Shown: positions 38,407 to 46,059 of the stretch, piece by piece | Layout of the letters: each line of letters begins with the position of its first letter | Position numbering within the stretch: position 1 is the first letter of the stretch | Source: Fodinibius salsisoli | Lineage (GTDB): Bacteria; Bacteroidota; Rhodothermia; Balneolales; Balneolaceae | Length of the DNA stretch: 64,000 nt | Direction of reading: 5' to 3' | NCBI RefSeq assembly: GCF_026229185.1 | Contig: NZ_JAGGJA010000001.1 | Location: 124,001 to 188,000 of the forward strand | Notes under the pieces: generated by a model | The model's database searches: none | What the model saw: only the letters and a program-made list of their open reading frames with translations | Told to the model about the DNA's origin: nothing | Made by a program: the position numbers and the translations under genes

Positions 38407-39202
38407 AGTTTACTTCTTTAGCAATTATCTGAGGGTATTTTACTAACCCTTCATTATGAATACGTTTGCACAGACCGAAAGTATTAGAAGTTTTTTTAAA
38501 AATTTGCGGGATTTCCTTCTCTTTTTTTTGAAAATCCTTAATTAACAGGGAGGGTATAAGAACATAAGTATGCGGAAAATGGCTGCATATTCATCTGCCG
38601 TACATTGATAAGGAGGCCAAATATAAATCAATGTTAACGTCTTAAATATATAGAAGGGACGTGATTGATCAGGACTTTCGATATTTAAAGGTTGGTATTT
38701 TAATCCCGGACTTTACTGTGTTAAGGTGAGTTATAACCTCGGAAACCAACATGCCATGGTGGTGTTCCTGTTTTTGAACGATCAAAAAAGGAACCCAAAA
38801 ATCACCGTCTGAGAATCCTGAACCCAGCTCCGTCCTACAGGTGGGAGCATTTCAATGGTCCTTCCCGTTGGGTGCTCGCTTTTTGACATCCACCGGTATG
38901 AAATACTCCTGACCACCTTCCGGTCTCCGCTCAGGATTCATAGGCCGGAAAATTAGTTCCCGGTTTAAAATAGAACAAAAATTCATAGCTACTTATGCCT
39001 CATTTGGACTTCTGACCACGTGATTATCCAGCCGAGAGCAAATAACTTCTGAATTTGGCTCCTATTTTAGAATTCTTTTGGTAAGTCCGTAGCAAGGCAT
39101 AAAGAATATTAATTGGACCATACCCTATACCTTTATATCCATAACCTCTCAGTTATATTTAATTTAGGAGAGAAAGCTAAAACTGATAGCTGACGGCTGG
39201 AG
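38407..39202. other. Long intergenic region between ECF sigma and FecR genes
   Basis: The 796-bp gap has no credible gene. About 38730-38950 holds an inverted-repeat element (listed separately). The rest is AT-rich, including T and A runs at about 38490-38530. The second sigma/FecR pair in the window is only 127 bp apart, so this gap looks expanded. FecR transcription presumably needs its own sigma-dependent promoter here; no consensus was recognised. Confidence 0.6.
38741..38942. repeat. Inverted-repeat element in the sigma/FecR gap
   Basis: The region contains GTTCCTGTTTTTGA/TCAAAAAAGGAAC (38764-38793) as a near-perfect stem, the pair GCTCC/GGGAGC around CCTACAG (38827-38848), and the distant pair GAATCCTGA (38813-38821) with TCAGGATTC (38931-38939), which encloses the middle part. 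The nested layout suggests a mobile or structured intergenic element of the kind scattered through Bacteroidota genomes. It carries no protein-coding capacity. Boundaries are approximate. Confidence 0.6.
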
Positions 39203-39760
39203 CTACTGTATATCAGCATGTTTCTTTAAGTAGTTACGGACATACTTCGATCCTAAATAAAATTGTGTCTTTACGGTATTTACAGATACGTCTTTCTTGT
39301 CTGCTACCTCAGCATTGGAAAGGCCCTCAAAGTTTTTCATTTCAAAAACTTTACGTTCCTCCGGAGATAGGTTGTCTAACGCTTTATGGACCATCTCTCT
39401 ATATTCATCGTAGATGATCTTTTCAGCAGTTTTCTCCCTGCGCGGTTTTTGCTGCGATACCTTTTTAAACTCTTCTTTAACTTTTGTACTACTTTTTTGC
39501 TTACGAATGGTATCTATTAAATGGTTCTTCATCATTGCGAACAGATATCCTTTGAGAGAAGATTCCCTTAGCTTCGCTCTTTTATTCCAAATCTTGATAA
39601 AGATATCCTGAACGGCATCTTCAGCAAGATACTGATCTTTCAGGTAGCGCTTTGCAAGGAAATAGAGCTGCTTATGATATCGATCATATAACTTTTTGAA
39701 TGCCTCCCGATCCCCATCCCGGATCTTCTGCACCAATTGCTGGTCACTTATTCTTCCCAT
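39203..39760 (-). CDS. ECF-type RNA polymerase sigma factor (pectin locus)
   Basis: A 185-aa sigma-70 family protein of the ECF type. Region 2 covers about residues 20-90 (AFKKLYDRYHKQLYFLAKRYL, AEDAVQDIFIKIWNKR, KGYLFAMMKNHLIDTIRK) and region 4 covers about 125-180 (LDNLSPEERKVFEMKNFEGLSNAEVADKKDVSVNTVKTQ). It would direct polymerase to the SusC/SusD promoters when released by the FecR protein encoded downstream. It is a single-gene unit; the gap on each side is large (258 and 796 bp). An adjacent small basic linker (KQKSSTKVKEEFKKVSQQKPRREK) is normal between the two regions. Confidence 0.93.
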   Translation of the reverse strand: MGRISDQQLVQKIRDGDREAFKKLYDRYHKQLYFLAKRYLKDQYLAEDAVQDIFIKIWNKRAKLRESSLKGYLFAMMKNHLIDTIRKQKSSTKVKEEFKKVSQQKPRREKTAEKIIYDEYREMVHKALDNLSPEERKVFEMKNFEGLSNAEVADKKDVSVNTVKTQFYLGSKYVRNYLKKHADIQ

Positions 39761-39874
39761 AGAATTCCCTTATCATTCTTTGGTCTTCTTTAGATAAGAG
39801 ACTCTCAAAAGAAAATTCTACTCGTAATGATTTTGAAGAATTGGGAAAATTGAACTAAGAAAAGATATAAATGG

Positions 39875-39940
39875 TTGAGTTGCTTCTCTAAAAAGAGAAG
39901 CTAACTCAATCTTAAATAAGGTTACAATTCTTGTGTAACC
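39875..39940. other. Two consecutive hairpins between the Dabb and sigma genes
   Basis: TTGAGTTGCTTCTCT (39875-39889) and AGAGAAGCTAACTCAA (39894-39909) form a strong stem with a 4-base loop; GGTTACA (39920-39926) and TGTAACC (39934-39940) form a second. No run of Ts follows on the minus strand, so this is not a textbook intrinsic terminator for the Dabb gene, but it may still mark the transcript end or stabilise a 3-prime end. Confidence 0.6.
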
Positions 39941-40018
39941 AAAAAACTGTTTAAGCAAATACAGGAGCCAGAAACTAATTCTGACTAAAGCTAAACTACT
40001 TATTCCAATAAATGCCCA

Positions 40019-40453
40019 TCACTCCTCGCTCGCCCAGTAATCGATGACCAGCACATCTTCCATATGAGGTTCCAACACTTTTACAAAGGCTTTATGATCG
40101 GGATGAGGCAAATAGGTTTCACGATCTTCTTCGGTCTCAAAAGTAACGAAGAAGCAGTGCGTAAACCCTTTACTTAACCCTTCAGGACTATTATTGGTTC
40201 CCCACTCATAATCATCGATAACTGGTATTTTATCCTGAAGTGCTGAAAAAGCTTCCTCTACTTTAGTAATTTCCTGCTCTGTGGCATCTTCCTTAAACTT
40301 TATTAAAACGACATGACGCAATTCTTTATCATCCATAGATGTTTGATCCGATACTTCTTGTGCTTTTAACATGCTGGCCTGTCCCATTACGGGTATAGGC
40401 TGAATACAAGTAACAGATACTAAGACGACTAAAAAAAGTAAAGAGTATTTCAT
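40019..40453 (-). CDS. Exported Dabb (stress-responsive alpha/beta-barrel) domain protein
   Basis: A 144-aa protein: a signal peptide (MKYSLLFLVVLVSV, cut near PVMGQ), a short linker, and one Dabb ferredoxin-like domain from about residue 45 (ELRHVVLIKFKEDATEQEITKVEEAFSAL) to HPDHKAFVKVLEPHMEDVLVIDYW. Dabb domains form dimeric barrels; most have no known reaction, though some bind or convert small ligands. This one is predicted to be periplasmic or secreted. It is the last gene of the cluster with the epimerase, ThuA and PVC-type genes. Its role in that pathway is unknown. Confidence 0.85.
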   Translation of the reverse strand: MKYSLLFLVVLVSVTCIQPIPVMGQASMLKAQEVSDQTSMDDKELRHVVLIKFKEDATEQEITKVEEAFSALQDKIPVIDDYEWGTNNSPEGLSKGFTHCFFVTFETEEDRETYLPHPDHKAFVKVLEPHMEDVLVIDYWASEE

Positions 40454-40589
40454 ACCATCCTGGATTTATATTGCTAAATATATTTTAAACTATTACAAAT
40501 TTTCGCCTTTAGACTAAGGCCTTAACTAACCCATATAATTACCGGAATGCTGAGAGTATTTTCAAATAAAACCTCTGCATGGGAATATT

Positions 40590-41441
40590 TTAAAGGCCGT
40601 GTTTTTCACTCATCTGTTTAATAAAGGCATAACCCTGCTCAGCCACGTCCCAGGGCTTATTGTATTCGCGCCAAACATTGATAGAATTGGCAAAATCCGG
40701 ATCATCCCGGGTAAACGATTCAATGGTCAGCCACCCATCATAATCAATCTCCGAGAGTGTGGCAAAGGTCTCATCCCACGGCACATGTCCTGATCCCGGG
40801 GTGCCGCGATCGTTTTCGCTGATATGCACATGGCCCAACACGGGTTCGATAGTACGGATGGCTTCTCCAAGGTTCTTCTCCTCGATATTGGCATGATGGG
40901 TATCAAAGAGCGATTTTACATTGGGATGGTCTACCTGCTCGACGAGATGCAACAACTGACTCATCGTATTACAAAGGTAACATTCAAACCGGTTGATAGC
41001 CTCCGGAGCCAGCATAATATCCGCCTGTGCGGCATACTCTCCCGCCTTGGCTAACACTTCCGCGCTGCGCTTATACTCGTCTTCATCCGGAGCTTTGTCG
41101 GCGAAGGTTGCAAAAGCCGAATGCATGGGCCCACAAATGAGCTCCGCATTCAAATCATTTGCCCGGTCGATGGCCCATTTAATACGATCCAGTCCTTTTT
41201 GACGTACTTCTGCAGAAGGGCTAATGGGATTTTCCTCTGGATTCATGACCATTACACAGGTCATATCTAGCCCCAAATTACTGATCTCTTCTCCAAATTT
41301 TCGATAGGCATCTTTATCCTCAACTCCCAGGAAACATTCAATACCATCGTAGCCAATTTCTTTAAGGCGTTCTGCAACTGGTAACATTTCTTCTGAAATA
41401 GCCGCCGACCAGGCCAACAGGTTAAATCCAACTTTCGTCAT
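40590..41441 (-). CDS. D-tagatose/D-allulose 3-epimerase family sugar isomerase
   Basis: A 283-aa cytoplasmic TIM-barrel enzyme. The metal site and catalytic pair of ketose 3-epimerases are all in place: Glu147 in APEAINRFECYLCNT, Asp180 in LFDTHHANIEE, His206 in GHVHISENDRG, Glu241 in LTIESF. These match the spacing of the Pseudomonas D-tagatose 3-epimerase residues with a constant offset. Such enzymes invert C3 of free ketoses; some relatives act on sugar acids or 3-keto sugars. It lies between the Dabb gene and a repeat-bearing gap before thuA. Chemistry at C3 fits the proposed 3-keto sugar pathway. Family confident; substrate inferred. Confidence 0.82.
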   Translation of the reverse strand: MTKVGFNLLAWSAAISEEMLPVAERLKEIGYDGIECFLGVEDKDAYRKFGEEISNLGLDMTCVMVMNPEENPISPSAEVRQKGLDRIKWAIDRANDLNAELICGPMHSAFATFADKAPDEDEYKRSAEVLAKAGEYAAQADIMLAPEAINRFECYLCNTMSQLLHLVEQVDHPNVKSLFDTHHANIEEKNLGEAIRTIEPVLGHVHISENDRGTPGSGHVPWDETFATLSEIDYDGWLTIESFTRDDPDFANSINVWREYNKPWDVAEQGYAFIKQMSEKHGL

Positions 41442-41482
41442 TGTAGTTTTGTTATTTGATATTTTAATTACCGGTTAGTGGG

Positions 41483-41573
41483 CCAACCACCCCTGACCCC
41501 TCCTTCATAAGGAGGGGAATATTTGTATCCTATTTTTTCTCCCCTTATGAAGGGGAGATCAAGAGGGGTTGTT
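41483..41573. repeat. Palindromic intergenic element, copy C
   Basis: A long imperfect inverted repeat of two arms: CCAACCACCCCTGACCCCTC and the rest of the left arm (41483-41518), and a right arm (41538-41573) reading on the other strand as AACAACCCCTCTTGATCTCC and onward. Each arm contains its own smaller palindrome (CTCCTTCATAAGGAG, CCCCTTATGAAGGGG). It sits between thuA and the epimerase gene and would fold into a cruciform or a strong RNA stem. Confidence 0.85.
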
Positions 41574-41611
41574 AATATCATTATACCCAAACAAACACTT
41601 TAATTATGGTT

Positions 41612-42640
41612 TTACTTAAAATCAGAGGGTTTCATGCCTTTTTGATGATCCCCAAAGCCAAACATCGTGGGGTTGTAGGCTCCATCAATCGAAACGTCAC
41701 TTTCTTCCGGAATATCTTCTTCCATCTGTAATCCCCAGTAACTGGCATTGACCAACAGGCGGCGCAGGTCTTCGCTTTTTAAATCGACCGATGCGCCCAT
41801 CGTGGTTGTAAAAATCCGGCTGGTATTTCCGGCTTCACTAGTATACTCTTTCGTCCAGGCCACCGGCATTACCGACTTTTGCCAATTCAAGGAGGCTTCC
41901 GGAGTCATTCCCTCAGTCGGTTGTCCCCAGACCAACACATTAGGGTTGCCTTCCAGCTCCCGAACGCCATACACATCCGTCGGGCCCCAAATATCATCGA
42001 CACCTCTAAGAATGGGGTGTCCCTTTCGTTGTTCAATGCCATCTACCAGTCCTCGTGTGCCTTCCTCTCCGTGCACTCCGTGATGGTCGATCCATGTTTC
42101 TCCCAAAATTTGTCGGCCGAAACCACCTTCCCAGCCTTCCTGCTCACTGGCATAATCATATTTTGCATAGGGACTGTCGGTGTTTCGCTTATAATTAAAT
42201 GCATGCGTAGCGGTCCGCATCCCCAAGATAGGTTTGCCAGAATGGATGTACTCATCAATATATTTCATCTGCTCATCCGGCAGCTCCCGAAAGCGAGTAA
42301 ATAACACCATCAGGTCAGCTTCCTGTAATTGTTCCAGGCCGGGAATATTAGTTTGATGTTCAGGATCCACATTGCCTGTCTCCGGATCGATCGCAAACAG
42401 CACCGTAGTCTCAAATCCATGGTGCTTCGCCAGAATCTCTCCCAACAGAGGCAACGCTTCTTCTGAGCGATATTCCTCATCTCCACTCACTAAGACAATA
42501 TGTTTTCCATTTCCGGCCCCTTCCCCGGCCTCATACGAAATCCATTGCTCCCCTTGTTGAGCATCTACGCATTGGATATTTAATGAAGTCAGGAGAAGAA
42601 ATAGTCCGATACATATCGCTAACCTTTTTTCTATTGCCAT
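41612..42640 (-). CDS. Exported ThuA domain protein
   Basis: A 342-aa exported protein: signal peptide MAIEKRLAICIGLFLLLTS (cut near CVDAQ), then a ThuA-like class I glutamine-amidotransferase fold with HIVLVSGDEEYRSEEALPLLGEILAKHHG, DLMVLFTRFRELPDEQM, a GKPILGMRTATHAFNY core strand, and a WIDHHGVHGEEGTRGLV segment. ThuA of rhizobia belongs to the trehalose/maltitol utilisation operon that proceeds through 3-keto disaccharides; relatives in Bacteroidota and Planctomycetota are usually exported, as here. It likely acts on a 3-keto glycoside in the periplasm. It follows the large PVC-type gene by 209 bp. Confidence 0.85.
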   Translation of the reverse strand: MAIEKRLAICIGLFLLLTSLNIQCVDAQQGEQWISYEAGEGAGNGKHIVLVSGDEEYRSEEALPLLGEILAKHHGFETTVLFAIDPETGNVDPEHQTNIPGLEQLQEADLMVLFTRFRELPDEQMKYIDEYIHSGKPILGMRTATHAFNYKRNTDSPYAKYDYASEQEGWEGGFGRQILGETWIDHHGVHGEEGTRGLVDGIEQRKGHPILRGVDDIWGPTDVYGVRELEGNPNVLVWGQPTEGMTPEASLNWQKSVMPVAWTKEYTSEAGNTSRIFTTTMGASVDLKSEDLRRLLVNASYWGLQMEEDIPEESDVSIDGAYNPTMFGFGDHQKGMKPSDFK

Positions 42641-42721
42641 AGCTCTTACACTTTATCCGGTGTTTATAAATTCTGTTTAAACCTTGATAATGAATATTAA
42701 ATAATGCCTTAGTTGTAACGT

Positions 42722-42766
42722 AACCCACCCTATCCCCTCCCGTGGAGGAGATTAAAAGGTGGGTCA
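42722..42766. repeat. Palindromic intergenic element, copy D (short)
   Basis: AACCCACC (42722-42729) pairs with GGTGGGTC (42758-42765), enclosing CTATCCCCTCCCGTGGAGGAG. It is a shortened relative of the CCCCT/AGGGG-arm elements at 19575 and 41483, located between the large PVC-type gene and thuA. Confidence 0.7.
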
Positions 42767-42849
42767 AAAAAATAATAGGAGAAAATAAAATCCTTATACA
42801 TAATAGCTATTAATTTCTGATATACACTGTATAAGTTAAATCTTTATGC

Positions 42850-45800
42850 TTAATCAGGATGTTCTTCCAGCAGCTCCGCCGGTGTATAAAGTCCTTCTTT
42901 ATCCTTAACGGCGTTACGTACTTCTTTTACCTTATCGGCTGTAACAGGAGCTGCTTCATTACCAAATGCATTGCGAACATAGGTTGAGACTGCAGCCACT
43001 TCTTCGTCACTCAACATACCTCCAAAAGCGGTCATTGGTACCTGACCCGGATATTTTTCGCCAGCCACCTCAATGGGGCCCTGCAATCCTTTAAGTACAA
43101 TTTTAATGAGCCGTTCTTCCTGGCCTGTCACCCATTTGGATTCCGCAAGAGGTGGAAATCCCGAAGCCCCTTGCCCGTCCGGTTGATGGCAGGTTCCGCA
43201 AAACCCATCCTGCTCATAAATGTCTTTCCCCTTAATAAAAAGCTTCCTTGCTTCCCCTTCAAGATCAGTTTCAATCTTTTCCTGCTCTTTTTCTTCTTCA
43301 TCATGATAGGGTTTATCCTGCACATGGGCTACCGCTGCCTTCAATGGTTCTTCCATCCATTTATCCAGCGGATGGTTTTCGGCTTCATTTAGTATAGCCA
43401 TGCCTTCCTCTTCGCTTAACCAGGATGCGGCCGTAATGGCTTCCAGGCGGACCCTGCCATGCTCATCACCGGCCGCTTCTATCAATAGCTCTTGCCGATC
43501 GGCAAGCTGGTGGCCCATATAGCGGAGTACCCGAACTGCGGCTGCCCGCACCCGATGGTCTTCAGCTTTTAACAACTGGCGAAGCAGTGATTTATCCACC
43601 TTGTTAAGTCCCCAGGAAACCCATAGCGCTTCCAAGAGATGATGCTCATAGTCAGGACCATTCTCATCCAAATTCTGTGTCCATGTTTCGATATGGCTGA
43701 GCACCTCATCGGCATCACGGCTTCTGAGCTCGCGCCGGGTACGATAACGTGATCGATACTCAGGTAGCTTCAGGTTATCCAGCAATTGATCGATGCTGGC
43801 CCCGACAATTTCAGCAGGCTCTACGAGTGGACGCTCAGGGTACGTAATGCGATAAATACGTCCGTGCGAATGATCACGAAGCGGGTCGCGGGCGTTATGC
43901 TGCATATGGCCAATCAGTTTATTGTGCCAGTCAACGATATAGAGCGATCCATCGGGAGCAAATTCAGAATCAACGGGACGAAAATTCGGATCGGACGACT
44001 GCACCAAATCCAGACGGTGTTCGGTAGTGTAGCCGGTGCCCGCCTCCTGGACGTTGTGCATCTTCGTGCCTAAAAAGCCGATAGTATTATTGATCAACAT
44101 ATCGCCCTGAACCTCATCCGGGAAATGCCGGCTCGACACAAACTCAAGTCCCGATGTTGGGCGTACCATATGATCTTCCTCAATTAGATTTTCCGTCATT
44201 GGCGAGGCTTCTCCATATCTTGATTTAATAGTCGAAGGCATCATCCAGCGGACGTTCGGGCCGGATGTTTCTGCAAAAAAGTTTTGTCCCCACCGATCAA
44301 AGGCGATACCCCAGGGATTGGGAATGGAAATCTGAGCCGTGCGCTCCAGTCGTTTACGTGCGGGATTATAGCGGTAAAATCCACCATCTGTTGCGCGAAC
44401 CGGGCCATAGGATGTTTCTACATTTGTGTGCAAAAAGACGCCTTCGCCCATGTAGATCGCGCCCGACGGGTCGGCCGTGTAAGCGCTGTGGGCATGGTGC
44501 GTATCGTGGTCATCAAAACCACTGAGCACCACCTTTCTTTGGTCAGCTTTATCATCTCCATTGTTATCTTTGAGCAACACCATATCAGAGCCCTGGGAAA
44601 GGTATACCCCCTCCGGGGCAAGCTCAAATCCAACCGGCAGGTGTAGACTATCCGCAAAGACGGTCTGCTTATCTGCCTGGCCGTCGCTGTCGGTATCCTC
44701 AAAAATAAGAAGCTTGTCGTTGGGCTTATCGCTCCCGGGTTTGTAATGGGGATAACTGGGCATCACGGCTACCCATGCACGTCCTTTGTTATCAAAAGAT
44801 ATCTGAACCGGATTGGCGAGATCATTAAACTGCTTTTCTGAAGCAAACAGTTCTATTTCATAACCCGGTGCTGTTTCAAATTTGTCGAGGGCCTCTTGTC
44901 CATATAAATATTCCGGATCTCCGTGCCCGTAAGCATCGGACCTGTAATTTGTTTTAACTTCGGGCAGCTTTTTCGTCTTGGCATCCGCCTCCTCCATATC
45001 CATCACCTCGCCGTTGAGAGCCTTCCAGATGGCCGTATCCCTGATGGCAGTCATTTGTCGAATCTTGTCAATCTCATAAGGATAGTTATCCGGACCATAT
45101 GGTTTATACCTTCGGCCATAGACATGTACACCATTGGGAATTTTATAGTCGTTTTCCCACATCCAGTTCTTTTCCATCACCATATTATGGACCTGCGATC
45201 GGCGTTCTGCTACTTCTGGTTCCTTGTCTCCAAAAATCTTATCGGCCAGTAGATTGGCAAACTTTTTATAGCCCTTTTCGTTGAGCTGTGATCCATCGAT
45301 GGTCAGCGCTTGCCTACTATTCCCAAACCATTCTTTAGTCGGTGCATAGACATCTACAAAAGATACCTTCTTCTTTTGAGCCACTTCCTGCATCCCATCC
45401 GTGTAGAGTGAAAGTCTTTCGTTTATTCGTTGACCATCGGGCACATCAAGGCTGTCAGATAAATTTTCGAACGCTATGGGAGAAATAATCGCAAGCTTCG
45501 GCGGATGCTCTCCATTATAATCTTGCTTGAGGGTATGATCTATAAAAGCTTCCAACTCGGCTTTATAGGCATCAAGACCTTCTTTGCCTTCAAAGGATTC
45601 GTTATAGCCAAAAAAAGCAATAATGATATCGGCTTCGAGCTGGGTTAGCCAGGTATCCGGTGTTGGATAATGACCCACGCTGGATGGTTCGGCCGCCAGC
45701 TCATCCTGAAATTGCGCCGCTCCCGGAAAGGCCCAGGGCGAATTACGAGCTGCATGGGGCCGAAAGCCGGGCGTATTTCCGGGATCTGATATATTCCGGA

Positions 45801-46056
45801 TATAAAGCGAACTATCCGGATAGCGAAGCTGCATTTCGGTCTCAAAGTGACCGAAGTCCATCATTCTCGACCCCAGGTTATTCCCCATCAAAACGATATG
45901 AGAGCCTTTCTCAAAAGTTAACTTTGGCTCTTCTGTAGCCGAGCAGCCAGATAGTATGAGTAGCAAGGCAAGAATTTTTGCCCATTGCGCATAATAATTG
46001 TTAAACGACTGTTTGAATTTTGTGTCCACTATTGGTTTTAATGTTGGATAAGACAA
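42850..46056 (-). CDS. PVC-type lipoprotein: SGNH hydrolase, propeller dehydrogenase, HEAT and cytochrome c fusion
   Basis: A 1068-aa lipoprotein (lipobox LSGC). Residues about 50-275 form an SGNH-hydrolase-like domain (HIVLMGNNLGSRMMDFGHFE, LTIDGSQLNEKGYKKFANLLAD). A sorbosone-dehydrogenase-like beta-propeller of PVC type follows (about 390-760; NPVQISFDNKGRAWVAVMPSYP, DSEFAPDGSLYIVDWHNKLIGHMQHN), then HEAT-type repeats, then a cytochrome c domain with C953-G-T-C956-H957. Such fusions are thought to oxidise sugars at the cell surface or in the periplasm with electrons leaving through the heme. It starts 3 bp after the SusD stop, so SusC, SusD and this protein are likely made together. Function is inferred from family and context. 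Confidence 0.88.
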   Translation of the reverse strand: MSYPTLKPIVDTKFKQSFNNYYAQWAKILALLLILSGCSATEEPKLTFEKGSHIVLMGNNLGSRMMDFGHFETEMQLRYPDSSLYIRNISDPGNTPGFRPHAARNSPWAFPGAAQFQDELAAEPSSVGHYPTPDTWLTQLEADIIIAFFGYNESFEGKEGLDAYKAELEAFIDHTLKQDYNGEHPPKLAIISPIAFENLSDSLDVPDGQRINERLSLYTDGMQEVAQKKKVSFVDVYAPTKEWFGNSRQALTIDGSQLNEKGYKKFANLLADKIFGDKEPEVAERRSQVHNMVMEKNWMWENDYKIPNGVHVYGRRYKPYGPDNYPYEIDKIRQMTAIRDTAIWKALNGEVMDMEEADAKTKKLPEVKTNYRSDAYGHGDPEYLYGQEALDKFETAPGYEIELFASEKQFNDLANPVQISFDNKGRAWVAVMPSYPHYKPGSDKPNDKLLIFEDTDSDGQADKQTVFADSLHLPVGFELAPEGVYLSQGSDMVLLKDNNGDDKADQRKVVLSGFDDHDTHHAHSAYTADPSGAIYMGEGVFLHTNVETSYGPVRATDGGFYRYNPARKRLERTAQISIPNPWGIAFDRWGQNFFAETSGPNVRWMMPSTIKSRYGEASPMTENLIEEDHMVRPTSGLEFVSSRHFPDEVQGDMLINNTIGFLGTKMHNVQEAGTGYTTEHRLDLVQSSDPNFRPVDSEFAPDGSLYIVDWHNKLIGHMQHNARDPLRDHSHGRIYRITYPERPLVEPAEIVGASIDQLLDNLKLPEYRSRYRTRRELRSRDADEVLSHIETWTQNLDENGPDYEHHLLEALWVSWGLNKVDKSLLRQLLKAEDHRVRAAAVRVLRYMGHQLADRQELLIEAAGDEHGRVRLEAITAASWLSEEEGMAILNEAENHPLDKWMEEPLKAAVAHVQDKPYHDEEEKEQEKIETDLEGEARKLFIKGKDIYEQDGFCGTCHQPDGQGASGFPPLAESKWVTGQEERLIKIVLKGLQGPIEVAGEKYPGQVPMTAFGGMLSDEEVAAVSTYVRNAFGNEAAPVTADKVKEVRNAVKDKEGLYTPAELLEEHPD

Positions 46057-46059
46057 AAG

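Noticed and set aside
39875-39940. Intrinsic terminator of the Dabb gene
   Set aside because: The stems are good, but no T run follows on the minus strand; kept only as hairpins.
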